Shown here one piece after another: positions 22,245 to 31,942 of a stretch of DNA of 64,000 nucleotides. The notes below the pieces were generated by a model, which ran no database searches, had not been told where the DNA came from, and saw only the letters and a list, made by a program, of their open reading frames with translations. The stretch's first letter is position 1. Each line of letters begins with the position of its first letter. The DNA comes from Microcyclospora pomicola (taxonomy: Eukaryota; Ascomycota; Dothideomycetes; Capnodiales), in NCBI GenBank assembly GCA_002786065.1, contig NHNY01000006.1:1-64000 (forward strand), in the 5' to 3' direction. The position numbers and the translations under genes were made by a program.

Positions 22245-24208
22245 CGAGTTCTGGTCCTCAGATGGTATGTTGATTACGAATAATCTCGCTCAGGTGTTGT
22301 GGCACTTTGTATAGGACCGAAGAAACAAGCGCCTTTTTTGTATGTTCCGCGATCATGTGGAAATAAATCCTAATTCTCGCAGAATGTATTGCCAACGTGA
22401 TCTTGACGGGGATTGCTGTATCTGACCCGCAGATTCGTAAGCAGATATTGCAGAGTTGTAAAGTGTATGTCTCATGTACATGTATTGTGCCACACGTGCT
22501 CAACCACCATGTCCTAGTATACGGGATTGTGAGCAGGGTTGCAGATAAGGCGGCCACTCTTCCATGAACGGGGCTGGACAGTATGATGGAGCTTCTTCCG
22601 AGTAACAGAACCCAGAAGGTAAACCGCATGAGGGACGGGACACGGCCATGATATAGGTATATGCAATGTTGCTTAGAAGGATGCCGACATCTGGAGCATT
22701 GAACTCCGACAACAACTCCGCAAACTCCGCATCTGCATCCCTGCAGCCTCATTGGCTGTATAGCTAAGAGAGCTTGGGTCAAACAACAAGTGGGACGATC
22801 TTGGAGTAATGAGCAGCTTAGCGGTGCAGTATAAAACGACCTTGAAATGATTTTTGGGCGCTTCCTGTAGAACGGCGAACATCGAGCTAGATAACGAGAG
22901 TCCCGGAACGCGTAGACATGTTTATATCCTTGTGACAGAAGCTCAGTGGTGATTGGAGAACTCGAAGATCTGGATATTTCTCCACAGGATTCTCCGCTGG
23001 CACTGCGCCATAGCTAAGGATCCTTGTCTCTGAGTTTCCGCCCTGCCGACGGCCGAGAATCCGCATGCATTATGCTGTTTAAGAAATCAAAGAGGACCAC
23101 ACCAGCTCGACCATCTTGGCCAGTGAAGATCTCTGCATAAGCTTGGAGAGCCCACTCAGCTTCGGGTCCGCAGGATCCCTGTGACCATGGGATTCGAAGC
23201 AAGCAAGCTCACTCCGCCAAGAGCAGGGTAGCACGAGTCTGAGATTGTCTGCCAGTAGGATGGCGTCGACGGGTTGTGGCAGGGCTGCCCGAAGGATGCT
23301 TCAAGCCCGGGCGAACATAGCGGGCATGACGGGCTGCACCACACGCGAGAGAACAAGGTGATGGTGGACCCTGGACCTTGGAATGGGACATCATTCAAGC
23401 ACTGCGGATGTGCATGATGGAACGCTCGTACAGCGGCAGTATGTAACAGTGTGATCGATGATAATTGCTCCCGCTCGAGACATGTAACTTAACCTTCGCA
23501 ACTGTAGACGACGGCCCTAGCCTAACTCAGTCCCTCCACGCATCGGCATGTGTGCCACGAGCGGCTGGGCGTGCTGAGCTAAAGCTTATCCTACCTATTT
23601 ATATCGATGTGGTATTACAGTAACGAGTGCGGCGCAGATCATCTTAACGACCAGGCCAGCTGATGGGACGTTTCATGGGCGTGCAACGCATGTGGGCTAG
23701 ATACTCGTAGCGATTTGCGGCCGGGTGCTTCTTCTGCTCCATGTCTGCATTCGCCGGTCCTACTCTCCCATCAATCCTGTCCTCCATGGGGCGCCCTATG
23801 AAGTCGGCCAGAGCGTCCATGTCATCAACCACTACGTGGCTATAGGTGCTGTCTGGGAATTCGGCATATGCCATTCACAATACACTCTTTGACGACAAAC
23901 TGCTCCTTCTTGCAACGTCAGTTCGAGAGACCGCGCCTATCCGAGCCTGAGGTTGCCACTTCTTACGCCGCTCGCAGTGCTACTTGCCCGCAGATCTACA
24001 CATTGCCTTGGCTGTCGCATACACTCAATCACCTCGAGCAAAGCTCTGGTGTGCAGCATATGTTGCTGAGCCGAACCACAATCCGCCAGACCGTACGTGA
24101 ACTCTTTGTTCTGTTCTTGTGACACCGCAGCTTCGCGAACGCAGCCCCATATATGATGCCGAATGGACGTATACTGACATACACACGACATAGGATACCT
24201 CACTCACC
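22245..24208. other. Long divergent intergenic region
   Basis: Nearly 2 kb between the starts of the ABC transporter (minus) and the two-exon unknown gene (plus). I find no domain. It holds one plausible small open frame (23644-23874, listed separately) and several chance frames. The part next to 22245 is the likely promoter of the ABC transporter. Confidence 0.45.
23644..23874 (-). CDS. Possible small hypothetical protein, 76 residues
   Basis: Minus-strand frame starting MAYAEFPDSTYSHVVVDDMD. Its composition is balanced and protein-like, with an acidic first half and a basic Arg/Pro end (RCTPMKRPISWPGR), unlike the Cys/Ser/Arg-rich chance frames around it. I do not recognise a family. It lies alone in a long gene-poor stretch and could still be chance. 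Confidence 0.25.
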   Translation of the reverse strand: MAYAEFPDSTYSHVVVDDMDALADFIGRPMEDRIDGRVGPANADMEQKKHPAANRYEYLAHMRCTPMKRPISWPGR

Positions 24209-25072
24209 ATGGGCTCCTTCTCGCAGGCTATCAAGAACCTCTTCAAGCGTGGAAAGAAGGAAAGAAATGCTACAGACGAAGCTTCGAGAAAAGATAGCAC
24301 GAATGGCACACCTTCAAACCACTATCCGAAAGACGAACTGCCTCCGAACTTACCAGCGATCAAACCATCGTCGACCTTCACAGCTGAACAACCGCTTTCG
24401 CAAATGCATGGTTCCTCAACTACAGTGAATAAAGATAGCGCGGGTGTTTTACCATTGAGTCAAGGTACAGCGCATGATTCACCCACCACTGGCGAGAGAC
24501 GACAGGTGAGAGAGTCGGATATATCGAGAGTGTCAGAGCAGAATGATCAAGGCAATCTGATGCCGAATGGTGACCATGTGGACAAAAGTAGCAAGAGGCA
24601 CAGCACGGCAGTCTCGGCACTTGGTGAGGATGCAACGACGGAGCACTCACCCAAAGTCGATGGTGCCGCGGACGCATCAGCTGCAGCTGTGCCTGAAGCT
24701 GCTACAGCCGCAGGTATGCGATCCACCCCGGATGAAATCGTGATGGTGAAGTACTAAGAGATGACAGCGCTGCCTTCCGAGCCTTCAAATACCACCACAA
24801 CAGCCACATATCATATCAACGGAACCCGTGAAAATATCGATCCTGCAGCTACCGCCGTGAAGGAAGTCGAGCCGCCAGTAGCGGAGGCCAACGAGCCCAA
24901 GACTTCAGATCCCGACACAACAGAGGACCACACTCGGCCTGTATTGCCCATTGCAGATGATGGCAAGATCGCCGTTCAGCACGAAGCCTTGCCGTCGTTA
25001 CCAAGCACCAAGGTTGCTCCTGGGATGTGTGCAACGTCTGGTCCGTTGGAGGACTTTCCCGAGGGTGTCTAA
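24209..25072 (+). CDS. Unrecognised polar protein with one intron
   Basis: Two open frames 3 bp apart join through a 54 bp intron at 24714-24767 (donor GTATGC, branch-like TACTAAG, acceptor GATGACAG), giving exons 24209-24713 and 24768-25072 and 269 residues. The splice keeps the frame (AATAA then ALPSEPS). The start MGSFSQAIKNLFKRGKKERN is a short basic amphipathic helix with Gly at position 2, so membrane contact is possible. The rest is disordered, rich in Ser, Thr, Asp, Pro and Ala, with no domain. I do not know a function. The alternative, two separate short genes, is less likely given the good splice signals. Confidence 0.6.
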
Positions 25073-25828
25073 GCCCCTTGCAAGTGCATTTCCGTATTGT
25101 GAATGAGTCAATGGCTAAACTTGGATCATTGCTTACAGACTATCGGCGCTCGACTTCGATGCCGTCAGTCACGAACGCCTTGACACAGCCTGCTCACGTT
25201 GCACCCCGATACCAGTTGTCTCCCAGAGCGAATGCGGTGTCGGTCTTTCCTTCTGAACGACACACCACGGCTAAGCCCAAAAATGCAAAGAGATCGCACA
25301 TGGGTGTATGCTCAGTTGGGCCTTCTACGGGTCTGAAAGCTAGTCGGGGGGCGAATCTCTTGTGAATGGCCGCAGAATCACGCGAGAAGTCTTGATAGGA
25401 GGCTGTCTGCTGGGAAGGGACAGCGCATGATTCACAACTCTTACTTCCACAGGTGTAGACTACAGTATCCTCGCCTCAATCCAGCGCGGAACACATGAGT
25501 ATATGATTTATTCGCTATGATGAGTATACAATACTCAGGATAAGGTAGACCTGTTGTCGAAGTTCTAAAGGCACGCAATTATGTTGCCCGGTCCGTCCCT
25601 CGTCAATGTCATCATCACAGCCATCGAACAGCATGTGATGAGCCCATAGTTCTCCACCATGAATTCCTGTGCAACCACCTGGACAGCACCGCCCATACTG
25701 AAACATCTTCCACCTATTCATGCACACCTATCTATCCCTAAAGACCCTCGACCATAATCATGCGGGCACCCGATCCAGCATGCCATCATTAAACCTCCTG
25801 TATCTCCCGAGCAAAAACCTGATCGAAG
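25073..25828. other. Intergenic stretch, no gene seen
   Basis: About 750 bp between two plus-strand genes. A 112-residue chance frame (25027-25365) overlaps the previous gene's end. A 16-base word, ACAGCGCATGATTCAC, at about 25419-25434 repeats one inside the previous gene (about 24468-24483). It should hold the promoter of the Cue2-like gene. Confidence 0.45.
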
Positions 25829-27487
25829 ATGGCTGAAAGCGATGCCATTGCAAAATTGGAGGCAGCGTATTGCCCACCCCTCGACCCGGCTTTACTTTCC
25901 GCCATCTTATCCGATTACGACCTGAATAGCTCACGCGATGTCGAAGCTGCCACCCAGGTACTTGAGGAATTGAAGGACTCCGCTGCGCTTGAAGAGCAGA
26001 CGGATTTCGACCCCTCGGGCACTGGCGCGCAACATGGCGGTGATGGGGTCGCGACGGATGCCCTCGCGACGTCCAACCCCGACGTGGACACTTCCATCTC
26101 CTCGATCACAGATCTGACCAGCGTCTCGAATGGCGTCTCATCGCTGGATCTGGATGAGAGCGCTGAGGAAGATGGGGACGCCGTCGGGAAATCGAGACAG
26201 GCTGAAGAGCTGGAGAATTTGGATGATGAGACCAAGATTCGTTTGCTACAGGATTTGTTCGGGGAGCAGGTTTCGCAGTACACGATCAAGCATACATTGA
26301 AGAAGTGCGGGGGGAGATGGCAGATGGCCATGGAGGAGCTTTTGAGTCATGTCTATTTCGGCGAGGCGGAGAATAGCGATGATGGGACGAAGATATCCGT
26401 CAAGGGCGTTGATGGGTTCTCGGAGGAGAAATTGATCAGAAGCGGGAGGAAGACGAAGGGCAAGAACCAACGGCGGAAACAGACACATGTAAATGGAGAT
26501 GTAGGTTCTCCTCAGCCGTCCGTTGAGACAGTGTCCACTCCGTCCAACAAATGGAAGAATGCCTCGGAAGATATCGATTTCATTGCATCCCGTATTGGTG
26601 TTGCTTCAGCCACCGTGCATTCCTTCTACTACGAGCACAATGCATCCGTACCCAGGACGATCGGGGCGCTGCTCAAGGTCTCGATGGATGAAAGCAAACT
26701 GGTCGTCACGGACGAAAAAGCTGTCATGGACGGCGCACAGGCTCTTGGTCGTGACTTTCCCACTATCGCTCCAGAATACCTCGCGACGCTCATCCGTTTG
26801 ACACATCCTTCTACCAGTGCCGCACGCGAGCTTGCACAAGCGCTGATCGAGAAGCCGAAGCCGGTGAACGGGGGAGGTATCCAGGTCATCCCACGATACG
26901 CGCCGGTGGTCCTGAACGACGAGAACGCTTCGCCATTCCAAACCGTGTCAAAGAAGCCTCGTTCGTCCACGGCATCCGTGTCTTCCACCGCAGATTCATT
27001 CACGTCCACGTCACAAGCAAGTGCTTACAACGCTGCTCGCCTGGCTGCATTCTCGCAAGCACGCGCAGCACATCGCAAAGCCAAGTCCAACCATCTCATG
27101 GGTGGCGCGGCAGCATATTACGGCGAGCTTGGCCGCGAATACGCCGCGCTCTCATCCGGCGCCACCGCCGCTGCGGCCGACAGTCTCGCTGCATCGCAGT
27201 CCTCATCTTCTCACGTTGATCTCCATGGCGTTGACGTCCTCAATGCGGTGCGCATCGCCCAGCAACGAGTACACGCATGGTGGGCGAGCCTAGGCGAGAA
27301 CCGCGTCAACGGGCGAGTCGGTGCAGCCGATCGCTCGAGCGGGTATCGGATCATCGTTGGCGCTGGTCGACATAGCGAGGGTGGGAAAGGAAAGCTAGGT
27401 CCGGCGGTCAGTAAGATGCTCCGGCAGGACGGATGGAGGTTTGAGAATGCCGGCGCTGTCATTGTTGTCAATGGTCGGGCGCGGTGA
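25829..27487 (+). CDS. CUE/Smr-domain protein, Cue2-like endonuclease of no-go decay
   Basis: One exon, 552 residues. CUE-like three-helix segments are seen at about 30-50 (LLSAILSDYD), about 133-172 (KIRLLQDLFGEQVSQYTIKH) and about 250-290. A DUF1771-type helix follows (YNAARLAAFSQARAAHRKAK), then a C-terminal Smr domain from about 462 with the DLHG motif (HVDLHGVDVLNAV), GAGRHS and a final VIVVNGRAR strand. This order matches yeast Cue2 and animal N4BP2: CUE domains bind ubiquitin on stalled ribosomes and Smr cuts the mRNA in the cytosol. The family's key DLH and GxGxHS residues are present, so the enzyme looks intact. The start is the first ATG of the frame and fits the family. Confidence 0.85.
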   Translation: MAESDAIAKLEAAYCPPLDPALLSAILSDYDLNSSRDVEAATQVLEELKDSAALEEQTDFDPSGTGAQHGGDGVATDALATSNPDVDTSISSITDLTSVSNGVSSLDLDESAEEDGDAVGKSRQAEELENLDDETKIRLLQDLFGEQVSQYTIKHTLKKCGGRWQMAMEELLSHVYFGEAENSDDGTKISVKGVDGFSEEKLIRSGRKTKGKNQRRKQTHVNGDVGSPQPSVETVSTPSNKWKNASEDIDFIASRIGVASATVHSFYYEHNASVPRTIGALLKVSMDESKLVVTDEKAVMDGAQALGRDFPTIAPEYLATLIRLTHPSTSAARELAQALIEKPKPVNGGGIQVIPRYAPVVLNDENASPFQTVSKKPRSSTASVSSTADSFTSTSQASAYNAARLAAFSQARAAHRKAKSNHLMGGAAAYYGELGREYAALSSGATAAAADSLAASQSSSSHVDLHGVDVLNAVRIAQQRVHAWWASLGENRVNGRVGAADRSSGYRIIVGAGRHSEGGKGKLGPAVSKMLRQDGWRFENAGAVIVVNGRAR

Positions 27488-28287
27488 ACGCTTTTTCAGA
27501 ACTCAGCAATGTCTTTACGAACTTCCTGGCTTTTTGGATGAGTCACGCAATCAATGAGTTTATGATGATGATGATGGTCAGGTCCGAAGGTTTTCGCTTG
27601 GATAGGCAGTCTCGTGGGTCGAATATGCATCAGCACGAAGTGTGTGTTTCCACATCTCGATTGCTTTCTTGGTGATAGTCAACCATGACTGCGCAGTGGC
27701 TAATGCCCGTGTTAGGTGTGGCACTAAGTGATGCAAAGGTACAGTTGTTGATCTAGAATAGGGTAGGCCTGTGTCGAATTGAAAAGTTATATCGTGTTGT
27801 GTAGGAAGGATGGCCTTCTGAGGAGGCGACGCCTGAATATCACGTACAAGCAATTCGACGGTCACGACATCACATATTCTGAGCTCCAACGACCATGCCA
27901 GTCTTAACAAGCAATGACTAGGACGAAGACATAAAGGGCCATCAGTGGAAGGCTATCGGCGTTAATATGCGATCAGGATGTGTCTACGAGAAGTGGAAAC
28001 AACATAAGTACTTAATCAGTTTTGTAATAAATGCTTGGGTATATACACCATCTTCCCTTCGTCTTCGACGCGTGAACTATGCATAAAATATATGGTATAT
28101 ACAGAAAACCCCCCCAACTTGCCCATATGCAGCCGGAACGTGATTCGTAAATCGTTCAGGCCGTGGACCTGGAACGCAATCGGAATGCTTCGTGAAACTC
28201 ATGGATGCGGTGTTGCGCCAGGAAAATGCTTCAATGCGAGGGAAATGATGGATGGAATGTTGTTTGATCGAACGAGGCGTTGGTGGT
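27488..28287. other. Convergent intergenic region
   Basis: About 800 bp between the stop of the Cue2-like gene and the stop of the sugar transporter, partly A/T-rich. It includes a short ATG repeat (about 27562-27575). No gene seen. Confidence 0.5.
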
Positions 28288-29885
28288 TTACCACTTGCCG
28301 ACACCGCCAGTGGCTCCGGCGACCTCGACGGTTCCGACACTGTTGCGGCGGAGGTCCTCGCGGGCGACGACGGAAAGGCGCTTCTCGTCGTAGTGGACGG
28401 TGGACACGACGCCACCGACGGCACCGCCTTCGAGCGATGCGGCGACCACGGTCTCGCTCTTGACGCGGAAGATGTGCATGCCGTGGGAGACCCAGTGGAA
28501 TGCGACGTAGGCGAGCACGACGACGAAGCCGACGAGCGGCACGATGTAGGAGATGCGGGTGTTGGCGGCATCGGCGATGGCACCCTGGATCGGTGGGAAG
28601 ACAGCACCTCCGGACACGCCCATGACGAGGATACCGGCTCCGCGGCGGGTGTGTCGGCCAAGGTTGGCAGTGCCGAGGGTGAAGATCGCCGGGTACATGG
28701 GAGCCTCCCAGAAGAAGATGGCGATGAGCACACCGACAGCGGCTTTGCCGTGGCCGGAGCAGATGTATGCGTTGAAGGCAATGGCGAGGATGGCATAGAT
28801 CGTAAGCATGAAGGACGAGTCAAAGACGGTCGCGAGGCCGAAAGAGATGAAACGACCAACGGTGAAGGTAATGAGACCGTAGGAAAGCATTTGCGAGGCT
28901 TCGGCCTTGGAGTATGCGGCGTTCTCGGTTGCATAGTTGATGAAGAACGAGGCGATGGTGACTTGGGCGCCGACGTAGCAGAACTGTGCAATGAAACCGA
29001 AGATCATGTTGTACTGCTTGTACAGTGGGGCGGAACCGATGACCTGTCCGTCGTGGCCGACACCCATCTCGAGAGTGCTGTCTTCCACGATGCTGTTGGA
29101 ACGGGCGACCTGCTCCTCGATCTCGGGAAGCTTGGCGAAGAAGAACATGACCGCGACCGCAGCGCCGGCACATGCTACGGCGAGGTACACGTATTGGACG
29201 TTGGTGAGGTTATTTGCGTTTGCGCCAGAGAAGAAAGCCTTGGATGCAATCAATGGTCCGATGAAGCTGAAAATGCCGTTGAATCTTCATCGATTGTTAG
29301 CTATGACACAACATAGAAGGAATAAGTAGAACTTACGCCTGACAGAATTGGAGACGAGGAGATGCGGTCGCAGGGTCACCAATAACGACGGCGTATGAGT
29401 TGGCAGCCGTCTCAAGGGTAGCAAGACCGCAGGCGATGACGAGAGTGCAGACAAGGAAGCCTCCAAAGCTCGCTTTAGCATGCTCGACACTGCTGAAATG
29501 CGCGGTTGGCCAGAACATAACGGCACCGATGGAGTAGAAGGCCAAGCCCATCAAGATGGTCGTCTTGTAGCCCTTGCGCTTCAGGACCTCGGCGGCAACG
29601 GGAGAGAAGCAGAGGTAACCACCACCGAAGTACATGACCTGCAGACCAGTGGATTCCAGTTTGGTGATACCAAGCGTATCCTGGAAATGCTTGTTGAGGA
29701 CACTGTTTGATATTAGCATGGTTCGGTATCATGCCTAGTGAGATGTTGACTTACTCAAGAAGACCGTACGAGAAACCCCAAAGACTGAACAACGAAATGA
29801 TCAAGCAGATCGGGACAATGAGCTTCTTGCCGGTCAAGAAGCCGCCCTGTACAGGGGCGACGTTCATGGGGACGCCACCAGCCAT
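28288..29885 (-). CDS. MFS sugar transporter, FHS / L-fucose permease type
   Basis: Three exons on the minus strand: 29755-29885, 29337-29702 and 28288-29284, with introns of 52 bp each (donors GTAAGT). The joins restore FSYGLLDVLNKHFQ and RLQFCQAFNGIFSFIGP; 497 residues with about 12 membrane segments. The first exon carries SLFSLWGFSYGLLDVLNKHF, the best known mark of the FHS family (bacterial FucP and fungal relatives). Later marks are LESTGLQVMYFGGGYLC, LETAANSYAVVIGDP and FWEAPMYPAIFTLGTANLG. FucP is an H+ symporter for L-fucose and related sugars; the fungal substrate is not known. A long acidic frame on the opposite strand is its antisense shadow. Confidence 0.92.
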
Positions 29886-31942
29886 TGTGGAAGATCTGTG
29901 TGATGATAGCTTAGGCAGGGAGGAAGGTCAGACGTGTTGATGATGGACCAAGACCTGAGGATGCTTGACTTGCTGGCTGATGCGGACACATCCAACAAGA
30001 GGGAGGTTGCTGCATCTTATAGCCATAAGATCTCATCCAGAGCCCCAGCGACTTGAGTCTGGATGTGAGGGTAGAACTGATTTGGGGCGCTAACGATGTA
30101 TCAGTGACAGTATCATAATCGGCCCGGTTGTTGACGGGCTTTGGGAGCACGGATCCCCAGTCGAAACTGACCACGCTACTCCACAACTTCTCGGCTCCCA
30201 CCCCAGAATCGCCTTTCACTGGCGATGCTATGGTGGATATGCTCGCGTGCTCACAGTGTGGAGATATGGGGAAATAACGTGGTGGGTCACTGTTTGGCTT
30301 CTAGACCGTGGTGACAGCCTCGCAAATTGACCCAGTAAATGCTATGATGTCCTCATCTTTGTGGCCTTCCAAGTGTTCGTTCTGTACCCCCGTCTATAAC
30401 TTGCGGGACAATACCAGCCAGACGTCTCTTTCGACCGTCCAGCCCGTTCAAGTGGTGTCTCTTGGCCCAACTCAATTCCCGTTGAATGCGGAGCGTGTTC
30501 ACTGGCGCTCATGAACTCTGTTCCATCTCATTAATCGTTGGCGTCACCTTCTTCTGCCGCGGATATCATTGTCTCATCAATGTTCTCTTCCCAATCACAG
30601 CCTCGTCCGCTGACAGCAGGCAACTGGAGGCAAGTCTACTCGTCGCTTCGAGCAGGACCAGTGGCGGGAATGCGATTGAAAGGCGCCACTAGAAGCACGC
30701 TAGAAGCAATACCTCGAGTGTGGTACCACGGCAGCGATGTCTTATGTAGCCATTGTCAAAGTCGTATCGGCCCTTCTCTTCGGCTAGGTAGGTGAAGTGC
30801 GCACGGTCGCTCGGCAGGACGGCGTTTGCAATGTTCTCCCGCTGTTCTAGCGTCTTTGCCCGCATTCTTCTCCACACGCTAGTCGGCTCCCCAGACTATC
30901 CATCGCTGAGACTGGAGAGGACGCTGCATCGCGAATGTGGTAGATGCCCGCGAAGCACGAATTGCTAGTGCCGTGCAAACAACTCCGTCAATGTATAGTC
31001 GACCAGACCAGGCGTGCTCTGACGCACGAATGTTGGCGACTGGACTTGCACTACTCACAAAGTTGGTGGACAGCGGCTCTGCGAATCCATGCGCCACGTA
31101 CTGTACGTCCTGCTACTGACGCGGCCCCATCAACTACTTCTCCAGTAGGAGTTCTGAAGCCGAATCCATGGATTATGGGTATGAGTCTCGATGGCTCTGG
31201 ACAGTCTACATCTCATGAACAATCTGCTGCGTCCAAGCTAGACCATCGCCGCACTCGCAAGATCTTGATGCAGCGGCGACTCGGCTCAAAAGGCAGACGC
31301 ACCGACGCAAAATCCTGAGCGCCATTCAGCCCTAAGATTCTGTTGCCGGCACGGCTGCATGATCGTGCCTCATCTCCACTCAGAGCCGTGACTTCGCGTA
31401 TCGGCCATGGGAAGGCTCACCGCAATATGGACCTTCGCTGGGAAGAAGGCGCTCAACAATCAACGATGGCGCAACCAGATTGAAGCCCAGATGCAGCAGG
31501 GTTGGTAAACATGACACATAGCAAAGACATCTCCGTCAATCACCGGGTTGTGGAACATTGTGATGTGAATGTCTTGCTGCGTGCACTCAAGCGAGACACC
31601 CTCCCACCTATGTTCATGTCGCATGCATCATCCCACCGACGTGACTACAGCGCCATCTGTACCCAGTAATAACATGTCATGCATTGAGTAGGCTCACTCC
31701 ATTCGTCTTCGATGGATATTCACCACTTCGACCTAAATCGACCAGTATTACGTGCACGACATTGCAAAACAGCAGTGTCGCGCTATGTGACCAACTGCAC
31801 ACGATGGATTTGTACTTGAGATGAGAGCATCAAACGCGCTTATGTGTCATGAATCTAAAAAATATGGGGGGCGAATGCGGCTCTCGCGATGGACTGAGCT
31901 ACCTCTCCAAGTGTCTATGATGATCGACTATGTCCGAGTCGC
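29886..31942. other. Gene-poor stretch of 2 kb
   Basis: Lies between the start of the FHS transporter and the stop of SUP35, both on the minus strand. Frames up to 124 residues exist but none has a domain, and composition looks random. It should contain the transporter promoter at its left end; a minus-strand TATAAG word lies at about 30016-30021, some 130 bp before the ATG. Confidence 0.5.

Noticed and set aside
28252-29316. Acidic 354-residue frame on the plus strand
   Set aside because: It lies antisense to the FHS transporter, runs through its last intron and has the Asp/Gly/Val-rich make-up typical of antisense shadows.
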